Both the position numbers and the translations under genes were made by a program. This document shows positions 44,508 through 54,487 of a stretch of DNA of 64,000 bases, piece after piece; position 1 is the stretch's first letter, and every line of letters begins with the position of its first letter. The stretch covers positions 3,157,501 to 3,221,500 of the forward strand of contig JAWHQI010000304.1 of the NCBI GenBank assembly GCA_033032865.1, in the 5' to 3' direction. The notes beneath the pieces were generated by a model, which worked only from the letters and a program-made list of their open reading frames with translations, was not told the origin of the DNA and searched no databases. The DNA comes from Dactylorhiza incarnata. Lineage: Eukaryota; Streptophyta; Magnoliopsida; Asparagales; Orchidaceae.

Positions 44508-46402
44508 TCAAGTGTGATCATCGCTCTCGTCTGAATATCCACTGCCCTCGTCCGACTGACGGCCTCCTAGCTCCAACCTGAGGTCAGCGATATCTCTGAG
44601 ACCCTCTATTGGCTGGTAAAGCCACGGGAGCACATGGGGGGCGAAAATCCTCTCGCCCTCCTCCTTCAGAAGACCGGCTCGCCGCAGCAACTCCAGCGCA
44701 TGCTCCGCCGCTGTCTGGGCCGTCTTCTGCATCATCCCTTCAAACTCAGCATGGGAGTAAAGGTGCCGAGTATCCCTCTCCGCGGGAGGGGGCCGCGCGG
44801 CGGCATCTCGCAGCCTCTTGTTCTCGGCCTCCAGCTCCTTATTCCGCTCCTCAAGGATGTGGGACCGAACGAGCAAGGTATCATAGTTCGCTATGTTCTG
44901 TGAAGAAAGAAAAGGTTAGATACGCGGGAAATAAGAAGATAAGCATTGCGAGAGCTCTGGTGGCACTGGAAGTGGGGGTCACCTCTCGGTCCGGGCGGCT
45001 GGCGAGGAGAGCTTCGGCCGCAGCCAGTTTTTGCTTAGCGGTTATAGCCTCGGCAGCAACAATGGAGCGTGTTTTCTCGACCTCGATGACGTTTCGCGCG
45101 AGGGTCATGCTGCGGCGGGATGACATATGAGTCAACTCGTGGGCCCGCATCATGGCTCTCGCATCCTCGTGAGCGAGATACTGGGTGGAGGCGGTGTCAT
45201 ATTCAGCGGCGCTCTCGCGGCTGTAGAGCGCGTAAGAGAGGCCATAGGCATGACCGTCGACGACTTCCTTTTCCGTCCAAGGGGGACCGAGAGAAGAGAG
45301 GGAGATTTGGTTGGCCTCCCGGTTCCAGCGAGTGAGAGGCTCGTCGACCAAGTCGGTATACCTCTCGCCGAGAGAAAAGTTTCGGCGCCCTCTCGGCGCT
45401 GGTCCCGAAGAAGACGCCCCCGGCGCAACGGCAGGGGTGACGGCCATGCCCTCCGTCGCAGGGGCCACTGAGAGGGAAGCGCCCTTCACCAAAGTTTTCC
45501 CCTTCTCGGCAGCCGAGGGGTGCGATCGCTTGGCAGAAGGACTCGCGGCCGGGTCGCGCTTTCGCTTCAGCTTCACCGTTTGGCCGCTGGATTTGGCGGG
45601 AGACGGACCCTCGCGGCAGACCGCAGCGGCAGACTGCACACGCACGAGAGCGGGATCGACGGCGACCTCCCCACTCGCATTCGGCGGATGGAGGGGAAGA
45701 CTCCGAACCCCTGATCCAGAAGGGTGAGTTAAAAGGAGCACGAACGAACGCTAGGGAAGGGGGGGTCTCGGGCAAGGGAGGTCTCGCTACCTTCTCCCGG
45801 TGGGATCACAGGCAGCGCATCGACATGCCTCCGTAGATAGACGACGTCCATGTCGTACTTTAAAAGGAAGGCATGAAGCTTGGCCTCATCGCCTCCCAGC
45901 GTCGGCGGTCGGAAGGTCGACTCGTCCTCCTGCACCGGCGCGAGTGGCACGTTGCCGAACTTCCCGGTAACGAACACAAACCGACGAACCAATCGTGGTT
46001 TTTGTTGGCGGTACCGATTACGTTGAGGGGAGACTGCCCCGTGAAGAATGCGACCCCGCAGGTGGCTCTGAAGGTGAACAACTTGCAGAACACGGGGAGC
46101 GAGAACTCAATCCCCTCCTCCCGCATGTAGCAGTCGAATGCCACCAGCATTGCGATAGAATTAGGATTGAGTTGTGCGGGAACCACCCCGAAGTGCTCGA
46201 GGGGAATGGCCAGGGTGTCGGGCGAGAACTGATTGATTTGGTCTCGCCCCCCCCCCCCCGGGTGGCGTGCGGTAAAACTTGGCGGGATATAGTCGGCGAC
46301 GGTCTGGTGAAAGTCTACCTCCGTGAGATCGCAGGACTCAAACTCGCGCTTCGCGAATGCCAGGGCGCGGTTGGCTCTACCGTCCGCGTCCTTCGGCATC
46401 AC
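44508..46402 (-). pseudogene. aORF2 of element A, Transposase_28-like protein (three exons, one frame break)
   Basis: Exons are 46402-45791, 45710-44983 and 44897-44508 with GT-AG introns; the first intron interrupts the same glycine codon as in B. The N-terminal region has GVVPAQLNPNSIAMLVAF, FSLPVFCKLFTFR and NKNHDWF. Exon 2 begins GVRSLPLHPP and carries HMSSRRSMTLARNVIEVE. Exon 3 is a coiled coil (HILEERNKELEAENKRLRD) with an acidic serine-rich tail. Exon 1 lacks about 18 residues present in B before GVVP. A single base is missing near 45993, in a different place from B's break, so the common ancestor was probably intact. It is transcribed against A's gag-pol. Protein family assignment is by recalled motif, function unknown. 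Confidence 0.72.
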
Positions 46403-46511
46403 TGATTGAGGGAGTGTTCTCGCAGAAATTCTAGAGAGAGGGGCGAGTGGTCGAGCGAGTGCAAGGAGGAGAGAGAGACGGAAAGCGCAATAATGACGGT
46501 GGTTGGGCTAA

Positions 46512-46521
46512 CTATTTATAG
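46512..46521 (-). promoter_or_regulatory. TATA box of aORF2 in element A
   Basis: CTATAAATAG on the minus strand lies 110 bp upstream of the ATG at 46402, matching sequence and spacing in B (12445-12454). Confidence 0.7.
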
Positions 46522-46865
46522 AAAAAAGGGGAGAAGGCGGTCGAAGCCGTCCGTGCGCGAGGCGCGGATAGCGGCCGAGACATCCCCGCGCCTCGGGATC
46601 TGACCCACTTGTCTGATCCATCCGCTCACCAGGGGCGAGAATCCCGTGGGAAACCCCTCTGGCGAATGTAAATCGCATATCACAGATAGGAGCGAGAATA
46701 CTTGCGAGACAGCACTCAGAAACATCAAAAACCGAATAAAACAACACATCGTGGAAGTAGTTCGCAAAATAAAAGAGGTCATGACCATAGGCTGTCACAG
46801 GATATAGTAATAGTAAAGAAAGGGGCAGGGGTGCAGGAGGACACGGGGAGCGAGATCTGGTAGGC
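46522..46865. other. Intergenic region between aORF1 and aORF2 in A
   Basis: This is the upstream part of the aORF2 promoter and the 3' region of aORF1. I see no gene or repeat in it. Confidence 0.5.
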
Positions 46866-47005
46866 TTAACCCTGATCCCATCGCCATCGACCCTTACCTC
46901 GCCTCCCAGTCCTCAGAGGCACTCGCGGGTAGTGGAACGCGCTAACCGCCGTCAGCTCCTGACAGACCAAGCGCAGTTGATCCCTAGCCCGCGAGATATG
47001 CCTCC
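46866..47005 (-). pseudogene. aORF1 of element A, 3' end of exon 4 cut off by D
   Basis: The stretch encodes SRARDQLRLVCQELTA and a basic end RGKGRWRWDQG, then a TAA at 46866-46868. B's exon 4 has ARARDQLQLASHEITN and RKRGRWIWEEI at the same place. It is separated from the rest of the gene by element D. Removing D and one CCTCC copy joins it in frame to 51697. Confidence 0.8.
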
Positions 47006-47717
47006 TGTTGAAACTGACTACTCGGTCTCTGTGGAGTTCGGGGCCCTCAACGAGGCTGAGGGGTGACCAAACCCTTACTTCCCCCAAGGGAGAGCTCTAG
47101 GTTGAAGGTGTCGGAACTAAGATCTGGACCAAGGGCTTAGCGGGGAGGTCCCGCCACGTACCCGGAAGTCCCCTTGGAACTTCCCCTCCCAAGCCACTAC
47201 TAAGCTTGGGCACCACTGGAGCCTCTCCTCACCCCCTAGAGAGACTTGGGGAGGGAGAGGGAGAAGGAGAGAGCTAGCCTAGGATGAGAGGTCCCTCCAA
47301 ATGGTGCCCCCTTGGTCTTATTTATAGGATTTTTGAAGTTGGGCTGCTAATAGCAAAAAACTGGTCAGCCAGATTACCAAAATACCCCTGAATTGGGCTG
47401 CGAATAGTAAACTGGACGAGGGGGGCCTCCCCTGGGCGAGAGGGGGGGCGAACCGCCCTCCCCCTCTCTGCTCCTACTTGCTGGGCGAGAGAGGGAGGGG
47501 CGAGACCCCCCTCCCCCCTCTCCGCCCCTACTTGCTGGGCGAGAGAGGGAGGGGCGAGACCCCCCTCCCCTCTCTCCGCCTCTTCCTGCTGGGCGAGCGG
47601 GAGGTTTCTGCCTCTACCGCTCTCCCTCCTTTCTCTCTGTCTTGGATCATACTACAAACGAGGCACAATTGAGCTCTTGGGTCCCGGCAACCTACTCGGC
47701 GAATATAGGGTTGTACA
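47006..47717 (-). repeat. 3' LTR of element D
   Basis: A 712-bp LTR; on the minus strand the PPT-like AAGAGCGGGGATTG precedes its first base. It shares ends and TATA (CTATAAATA) with A/B LTRs, but the U3 body is different and rich in GGGCGAGAGAGGGAGGGG units. Confidence 0.9.
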
Positions 47718-47790
47718 CAATCCCCGCTCTTTTCGAGCGAGGTACACGCTCGGAAAGAAATGTCCAACCCTGTGTATTCGACGAGTGTCG
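47718..47790 (-). other. PPT of D plus relic of an aORF1 promoter region
   Basis: After the PPT (47718-47732) the bases up to about 47790 match the region downstream of B's PPT (10636-10690): both contain tccaaccctg followed by a gtattcg and gagtg motif. In A and B this segment leads into the aORF1 TATA box. D therefore descends from an element that once carried the antisense genes. Confidence 0.7.
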
Positions 47791-49362
47791 CTGGAAACCC
47801 GACTAACGGTGCTATCTTGAAAAAACATATAGCATCTCCGAGAGTTCCTCCAACCCTGCCGGCTAGCGAGAGCCCGACTAGCGGAACCACCTCGGGGGAA
47901 AAACATAACCTCTCCGAGAGACCTTCTTATCCTGTCAGCTAACGAGGGGAACTAATCATTTAGCCTCCCTGGGAGGTCAACCTGCCCTGCCGTCTAGTGA
48001 GAGCCCGGTCAGCGGAACCATCCATAGGGAACATCACATATCCTCCCTAGGAGGTCAACCTGCCCTGCCGTCTAGTGAGAGCCCGGTCAGCGGAACCATC
48101 CAAGGGGAACATCACATATCCCCCTTAGGAGGTCAACCTGCCCTGCCGTCTAGTGAGAGCCCGGTCAGCGGAACCATCCAAGGGGAACATCACTTAACCT
48201 CCCTAGGAGGTCAACTTGCCCTGCCGTCTAGTGAGATCCCGGTCAGCGGAACCATCCAAGGGGAACATCACTTATCCTCCCTAGGAGGTCAACCTGTCCT
48301 GCCGTCTAGTGAGAGCCCGGTCAGCGGAACCATCCAAGGGGAACATCTCTTATCCTCCCTGGGAGGTCAACCTGTCCTGCCGTCTAGTGAGAGCCCGGTC
48401 AGCGGAACCATCCAAGGGGAACATCTCTTATCCTCCCTAGGAGGTCAACCTGTCCTGCCGTCTAGTGAGAGCCCGGTCAGCGGAACCATCCAAGGGGAAC
48501 ATCTCTTATCCTCCCTAGGAGGTCAACCTGTCCTGCCGTCTAGTGAGAGCCCGGTCAGCGGAACCATCCAAGGGGAACATCTCTTATCCTCCCTAGGAGG
48601 TCAACCTGTCCTACCGTCTAGTGAGAGCCCGGTCAGCGGAACCATCCAAGGGGAACATCTCTTATCCTCCCTAGGAGGTCAACCTGTCCTGCCGTCTAGT
48701 GAGAGCCCGGTCAGCGGAACCATCCAAGGGGAACATCTCTTATCCTCCCTAGGAGGTCAACCTGTCCTGCCGTCTAGTGAGAGCCCGGTCTGCGGAACCA
48801 TCCAAGGGGAACATCTCTTATCCTCCCTAGGAGGTCAACCTGTCCTGCCGCTAGTGAGAGCCCGGTCAGCGGAACCATCCAAGGGGAACATCTCTTATCC
48901 TCCCTAGGAGGTCAACCTGTCCTGCCGTTTAGTGAGAGCCCGGTCAGCGGAACCATCCAAGGGGAACATCTCTTATCCTCCCTAGGAGGTCAACCTGTCT
49001 TATCGTCTAGTGAGAGCCCGGTCAGCGGAACCATCCAAGGGGAACATCTCTTATCCTCCCTAGGAGGTCAACCTGTCCTGCCGTCTAGTGAGAGCCCGGT
49101 CAGCGGAACCATCCAAGGGGAACATCTCTTATCCTCCCTAGGAGGTCAACCTGTCCTGCCGTCTAGTGAGATCCCGGTCAGTGGAACCATCCAAGGGGAA
49201 CATCTCTTATCCTCCCTAGGAGGTCAACCTGTCCTGCCGTCTAGTGAGAGCCCGGTCAGCGGAACCATCCAAGGGGAACATCTCTTATCCTCCCTAGGAG
49301 GTCAACCTGTCCTGCCGTCTAGTGAGAGCCCGGTCAGCGGAACCATCCAAGGGGAACAAATA
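47791..49362. repeat. 78-bp tandem array of element D
   Basis: Roughly twenty units of about 78 bp are present (ggaggtcaacctgtcctgcc and gtctagtgagagcccggtca); the first few are diverged. The core ctag-tgagagcc-gg-cagcgg is shared with the 87/88-bp units of A and B, so the arrays have a common origin and separate amplification. Confidence 0.92.
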
Positions 49363-49488
49363 CCTTGAAAAGAACTTTTATTACATTAGTCCTTCGGTTA
49401 CATGCAAGAAAAACTAAGTATGAAAACACTCCCTCCTACTACATGGACTTAAGGAAAAAACAAAGCACGGAGACCAGGACTCGGACTT

Positions 49489-50816
49489 CTACTCCCAGGC
49501 ATGGTCCTCCTCGACCTCCTCTGGTTGTTGACGTTGCGGCCTCGGGCCCCTCGCCTCCCTCATTTCCAAGAACTCGGGGCAGGCGGATGTTGCGTGGCCT
49601 TCCTCCTGATGGAAGTCACAGTAAGGCAACTCCACTCGGATGCCCCTCCTTCCTCCCCTACGATTTCTTCTTCTTCTGTGGTCGATCACCGTGGCTTGTT
49701 GGGGTGGTGGAGAGGGTGCTTTCGGTCCCTGCCTCCATCCTGGGAGGTCGGTCCCCTCTTCTTGGAAGCTGTCTTCCTCCTGGTCGAATTTCCTCTTGGG
49801 GGCCTTTGCTCTTCCCCCCTGCTGCCTTGCCTCCGGCTCACTCAGCTTGGCCAGCCTTCTTGTGAACTCCGGGTTGGCCTCTTCACTTTCAACTTCTTCG
49901 GCCACCCTTTCCATCAACTCCTCAAAAGACAAAGGAGCCCTCCTCTTGAGGTCCGCCTTGAAGAAGCCCTCCCGCAGCCCCAACGTGAATGCAAGCTTGA
50001 GGGTGTACCCGGCACCTCTTCGACGAGGTGAACCTCTTCCCTGAACCGTTCCAGATATTGAGCCAGTGGCTCCTCTGGCTCTTGCTTGACCTTGAAAAGT
50101 GCTTCGACATCTTTCTTCCTCTTCCTTGACGTCGAGAAGCGCAGCAGGAAACCTCGACGTAAGTCTTCGAAGGCATAGATGGATCCCGCAGGGAGCTGGT
50201 GGAACCACTCTCTAGCCTTTTCCTTCAGGGTTGTCGCAAAGAGTCGACACCTGAAAGCGTCCGACATGGGCATGATGGAGACCATGTCCTCAAACCACTG
50301 CAGGTGCAGGACGGGGTCATCCTTGCCAAAGTAGTGAGACATCTCTGCTCCCTTGAACCCCCCCCCCCCCCCCCCCCCCTCCCCCCCCCCCGGAATCAGG
50401 GCTGAGAGGATCATCTCAGAAAAAGGACCTCCTCTGCTCGCCCCCCTTTGGGGCTGGGCGAGTGGGGAGGGTGCCCCTCTACTGAGCTCGCCCCCTTGGG
50501 GCTGGGCGAGTGGGGGCCTGGCGCCTCCCCACTCGCCCCCTTGGGGCTGGGCGAGTGGGGGTCTGGCACCTCCCCACTCCCCCCCTCCTGGTACCTCCTC
50601 TCTGGCTGGTTGGTCGAGAGGGATCTCACCCTCCTGTTGGGGCGAGACCTCTGAACCACTTCCTCTCCTGCCTTCGCCTATCGAGGCGAGAGTCACATGT
50701 AAGGTCTGCAGGACCTCTTGCCTGAAATTTTCGAACATCTCCAACATCACCCCATCTACCGGGGGCTGCGAGTGACCCGGGTCGGAACTTCCTCCACCTC
50801 CGCCCATGGAGCTCAT
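49489..50816 (-). pseudogene. gag: gag of element D (one frameshift)
   Basis: The ATG is at 50816 (MSSMGGGGGSSDPGHSQPP). The gag domain is recognised by LQWFEDMVSIMPMSDAF, KAREWFHQLPAGSIY and LRFSTSRKRKKDVEALF, and the zinc knuckle by CDFHQEEGHATSAC. The protein stops (DHAWE) shortly after the knuckle, so the gene is gag only by design rather than by truncation inside protease. The N-terminal linker holds three PPLAQPQGGEWGGAR-like repeats. A 1-bp loss near 50020 (relative to A/B) shifts the frame, and a glycine-coding G/C homopolymer lies at 50359-50391. D's Gag would have co-assembled with helper Gag-Pol. Confidence 0.85.
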
Positions 50817-50843
50817 CTTGAGGATTTCTTGAATCAGTCACTC

Positions 50844-50861
50844 TCCACGCTCACCGCACCA
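50844..50861 (-). other. Primer binding site of element D
   Basis: On the minus strand it is TGGTGCGGTGAGCGTGGA, the same 18 bases as in A and B. Confidence 0.75.
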
Positions 50862-50865
50862 TAAA

Positions 50866-51696
50866 TGTTGAAACCGACTACTCGGTCTCTGTGGAGTTCA
50901 GGGCCCTCAACGAGGCTGAGGGGTGACCAACCCTTACTTCCCCCAAGGGAGAGCTCTAGGTTGAAGGTGTCGGAACTAAGAGCTGGACCAAGGGCTTAGC
51001 GGGGAGGTCCCGCCACGTACCCGGAAGTCCCCTTGGAACTTCCCCTCCCAAGCCACTACTAAGCTTGGGCACCACTGGAGCCTCTCCTCACCCCCTAGAG
51101 AGACTTGGGGAGGGAGAGGGAGAAGGAGAGAGCTAGCCTAGGATGAGGGGTCCCTCCAAATGGTGCCCCCTTGGTCCTATTTATAGGATTTTTTAAGTTG
51201 GGATGCTAATAGCCAAAAACTGGTCAGCCAGATTACCAAAATACCCCTGAATTGGGCTGCGGATAGCTGAATCCCGCTGTTCTGAAATGCTAAATGCAGA
51301 CCACTGGACTGCGAATAGCCAGACTGGACTGCGAATAGTAAACTGGACGAGGGGGGCCTCCCCTGGGCGAGAGGGGGGGCTAACCGCCCCTCCCCTCTCT
51401 GCTCCTACCTGCTGGGCGAGAGAGGGAGGGGCGAGACCCCCCTCTCCGCCCCTACTTGCTGGGCGAGAGAGGGAGGGGTGAGACCCCCCTCCCCCCTCTC
51501 CGCCCCTACTTGCTGGGCGAGAGAGGGAGGGGCGAGACCCCCCCTCCCCTCTCTCCGCCTCTTCCTGCTGGGCGAGCGGGAGGTTTCTGCCTCTACCGCT
51601 CTCCCTCCTTTCTCTCTGTCTTGGATCATACTACAAACGAGGCACAAATGAGCTCTTGGGTCCCGGCAACCTACTCGGCGAATATAGGGTTGTACA
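50866..51696 (-). repeat. 5' LTR of element D
   Basis: This LTR is 831 bp, longer than the 3' LTR. It has an extra roughly 80-bp segment near 51262-51340 and an additional GGGCGAGAGAGGGAGGGG unit near 51414-51475. Elsewhere the two LTRs are nearly identical. Length change by slippage after insertion is the simplest reading. Confidence 0.9.
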
Positions 51697-52849
51697 CCTC
51701 CCAGGCGAGGTCTCCTCACACCCAAATCCCTGACGATCCATCTCTCCAATCAGGTGCCCGTAATCCCGCTCGAGAACGCTGATCTGACGCTCAAAAGATG
51801 CCCAGAGCTCCTGCGTCAGAATGGATTGTTCGCGCAACATCAGGATCAGCTTGCCAAAGAGTTCAGTCGCTCGCTCCTTCATGTTCCTAGGGTCCTCGTG
51901 GTCGCCGAGAAAGTCTGAAATCTCGCAGGGAGAGGGGGGGTGGCGAGATCAACTCCTCCTCTTCAAGAGGTTCGGTGGGCGACACCTCGCGATAGCCTGC
52001 GCGATCATAGATTAGTCCCGTCCGGGCAAAAAGGGCGGGGTTGGCAAAGGGAGGGCGACTTACCGGGTACAGGTTCCCCGGTGGGGAATCGGCGAGACGT
52101 GCTGGTCTGCCCTACGAAATGCTGACCGAGGGGAGGGAGAGATTTCCCCTTTCCGGGACGGTAAACCTGGTCGGCGACACCCGGGGCGATGGCAGGGTCC
52201 GGGATCGCGGATTGATCCGGGAGACCCTCGTCGGCCGGGTGCTTCCGCTCAGGGTGGGCAGAACGGCCGATGATCCCGCGGACGGGAAGATCACCCGGGG
52301 GAGGAGGTAAGTCGGTGGTCCCAAAGGTAGGGGCTGTGAAATCAAGGGACAGGTTAACAAGAAAGGCGGAAGTAAAAAGAAGGGGGGAAGGTCATAGGAT
52401 GCTCACCTGGCTCCAGCGAGGTCTCGACAGGAGCAGACAGGAGGAGGGGCCCGCGGATCTGTGGAACATCCCCAGGAGCAGGCGGGAGAAGATCGGCACT
52501 CGCTTGGTTGGTCTCAGGGGGGACGCCGGCCTCCTGTGGTCTCTGCGAATGGTCAAAAGGACCAGGTTATCGTACCACCAGGACTAACCGCGTAAGGCAA
52601 GAAGAGCTACACTACCTCACTGGTATTGACAGGGGGAATGTTAGGGAGAGGAGAGGTCTCGGGCGCGGACTCCTTCTCGCCTTGGTCTCGCCGGACCGAC
52701 TTGGCCTTCCTAAGCCGATAGGGCTTGGACAGATCTCTCGGCGGTAAAATCCAAGGGGCGTACCGAGAAGCCTTAGGGGTGGCCCCATCCTGCGCCGCGG
52801 CGAGACGCGCCATCATCCCCTCAAAAAGCGGTCGCAGCACCGGCTTCAT
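51697..52849 (-). pseudogene. aORF1 of element A, exons 1-3 and first part of exon 4
   Basis: Proposed exons are 52849-52616, 52542-52407, 52333-52064 and 51996-51697, the last continuing beyond D at 47000-46866. Exon 1 starts MKPVLRPLFEGMMARLAAAQ and matches B's MIDRLAAAQ region; exon 2 is 136 bp in both copies. Exon 3 ends with VYRPGKGKSLPPL, matching B. Exon 4 has a helix (LWASFERQISVLERDYGHL). A frame shift is visible near 51900. Insertion of D cut the gene. No family is recognised; the basic N-terminus and coiled-coil C-terminus suggest a nucleic-acid or self-associating protein, which is inference. Confidence 0.62.
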
Positions 52850-52912
52850 GAAAGAGTCACAGCGAGTGCCCCCGGAAAAGTATGAGGAACAAGTGACTGA
52901 AGGATGAGGATG

Positions 52913-52920
52913 TATTTATA
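52913..52920 (-). promoter_or_regulatory. TATA box of aORF1 in element A
   Basis: TATAAATA on the minus strand, 64 bp upstream of the ATG at 52849, followed by catcctcat as in B. The promoter sits between the PPT and the gene. Confidence 0.6.
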
Positions 52921-53024
52921 GCAGAATGGTGGGCCCCACCGAAAAAGATTCCTTCCAGGTCAGCAAAGCGCTCGTCAAATATAGGGGGTTGGACTTTTTC
53001 TTTCCGAGCGTAGAACTCGCTCGC

Positions 53025-53039
53025 AAAGAGCGGGGATTG
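53025..53039 (+). other. Polypurine tract of element A
   Basis: AAAGAGCGGGGATTG abuts the 3' LTR and is identical to B's tract. It proves that the LTR starting at 53040 is the 3' LTR of the plus-oriented element whose 5' LTR is at 2925. Confidence 0.8.
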
Positions 53040-54157
53040 TGTACAACCCCATATTTTCCGAGTGGGCCCCCTAGGCACAAAAAGGGGGGGTGGGGAGGAG
53101 CAAGAGGCCGGATTCGCGCGTCAGGTGATCACTTGCTCGAGCTAGAAGCAGGACTGAGAGCCTCCGGGCGAGTGAGACCCCACTCGCAAAGCACCCGCCG
53201 GCCACTCGCCCAAGGCTCAGGGATTCGCGGCGAGCGCTTGACAGCGTTCGGTGAGCGCGAGTGGGTCGAGCATCTCGCGCGAGGGTACCCGCACGGCCGA
53301 ACGCAACGAGAAGAGAGTCTGGCGAGTGGTGCCCTCACCGACCACTCGCCCCCAGAGGTCTCGAGGAGGAAATGACCTAGATGTTCCCTATGGGCTGCCA
53401 ATAGCCCCTCAGAACAGCGGAGTTTGGCTATTAGCAGACCAATTTGGGGTGCGGTTAGTGATATCAAAAGGCGGATTCATGCTATTTGCAGACCAGATTA
53501 GTGAAATCTATAAATAGACCCTTAAGGGCACCTTGGAGGAGACCCGATCGACGAGAATCCTCTTGTTGAAACCGGCAACCGATCTCTTGAGTTCGGACCC
53601 ACAAGGGGGTGTAGCCGATGCTTACTTCTCCCTCACTAGACCCTCTGATTGGTGGATGGTAAATCTGGAACAGACCCAAAGCTGTAAGAGGATTCTCGTC
53701 GATCGGGTCTCCTCCAAGGTGCCCTTAAGAGTCTATTTATATATTTCACTAATCTGGTCTGCAAATAGCATGAATCCGCCTTTTGATATCACTAACCGCA
53801 CCCCAAATTGGTCTGCTAACAGCCCAACTCCGCTGTTCTGAGGGGCTATTGGCAGCCCATAGGGGGTATCTAGGTCATTTCCTCCTCGAGACCTCTGGGG
53901 GCGAGTGGTCGGTGAGGGCACCACTCGCCAGACTCTCTTCTCGCTGCGTTCGGCCGTGTGGGTACCCTCGCGCGAGATGTTCGACCCACTCGCGCTCACC
54001 GAACGCTGTCAAGCGCTCACCGCGAATCCCTGAGCCTTGGGCGAGTGGCCGGCGGGTGCTTTGCGAGTGGGGTCTCACTCGCCCGGAGGCTCTCAGTCCT
54101 GCTTCTAGCTCGAGCAAGTGATCACCTGACGCGCGGATCCGGCCTCTTGCTCCTCCC

Positions 54158-54201
<44 letters not shown>

Positions 54202-54482
54202 TTTGTGCCTAGGGGGCCCACTCGGAAAATATGGGGTTGTACACCTCTCCTCCAGGCTAGTTTGGTTGGCTGCTAGTGCTCTCCAAGGTGCCCGGCTGAG
54301 CTTTGGTTTGGGAGGGGAAGCTCTCTAAGATCTTCCGGGTGTGTGGCGGGACCTCTTCGTTACAGCTTTGGGTCTGTTCCAGATTTACCATCCACCAATC
54401 AGAGGGTCTAGTGAGGGAGAAGTAAGCATCGGCTACACCCCCTTGGGGTCCGAACTCAAGAGACCGGTTGCCGGTTTCAACA
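53040..54482 (+). repeat. 3' LTR of element A, interrupted by solo LTR E
   Basis: The LTR parts 53040-53563 and 54249-54482 flank E and its duplicated CCTCT. Joined, they align end to end with the 5' LTR at about 2 percent difference by eye. The 54482 end is followed by ACGGG. Confidence 0.92.
53564..54243 (-). mobile_element. Element E: solo LTR of the A/B family inside A's 3' LTR
   Basis: The ends are TGTACA (54243, minus) and TTTCAACA (53564), with target duplication CCTCT at 53559-53563 and 54244-54248. No internal sequence is present, so it arose by LTR-LTR recombination. It lacks about 150 bp found in the full LTR between 'aaagctgta' and 'agaggattctcg' (near 53685). It contains a C homopolymer at 54162-54201. 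It is inverted relative to the LTR that contains it. Confidence 0.92.
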
Positions 54483-54487
54483 ACGGG

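Larger units (their letters stand above)
47006..51696 (-). mobile_element. Element D: gag-only non-autonomous relative of A/B, inserted in aORF1 of A
   Basis: The ends are TGTACAACCC (51696, minus) and GGTTTCAACA-type TTTCAACA (47006), with target duplication CCTCC at 47001-47005 and 51697-51701. It contains 5' LTR, PBS, a gag gene, a 78-bp array, a short relic of the aORF1 promoter region, PPT and 3' LTR. Protease, RT, RNase H and integrase are absent. Length is 4691 bp. This fits the class described as terminal-repeat retrotransposons with a GAG domain. PBS and PPT shared with A and B imply mobilisation by their enzymes. Confidence 0.92.
2925..54482 (+). mobile_element. Element A: Tat-like Ty3/gypsy LTR retrotransposon, host of four nested insertions
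   Basis: The ends are TGTACAACCC (2925) and GGTTTCAACA (54482), flanked by the 5-bp target duplication ACGGG at 2920-2924 and 54483-54487. Internal order is 5' LTR, PBS, gag, pol, 88-bp array, two antisense genes, PPT and 3' LTR. Inserted elements B, D and E lie directly in A, and C lies in B. Subtracting them with one target copy each leaves about 12.9 kb. The two LTRs differ at about 2 percent of positions by eye. Pol carries several stops and frameshifts, so A is dead as an autonomous element. Tat placement rests on the DNGSS protease, the CDFH-GH-C knuckle and a second RNase H domain. Confidence 0.93.

Noticed and set aside
47791..49362. Possible CRISPR array
   Set aside because: Units are about 78 bp and contiguous, with no unique spacers, and the setting is a plant retrotransposon.
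54162..54201. Very long C run as a biological feature
   Set aside because: Homopolymers of this length are error-prone in sequencing; noted in element E but not claimed as functional.
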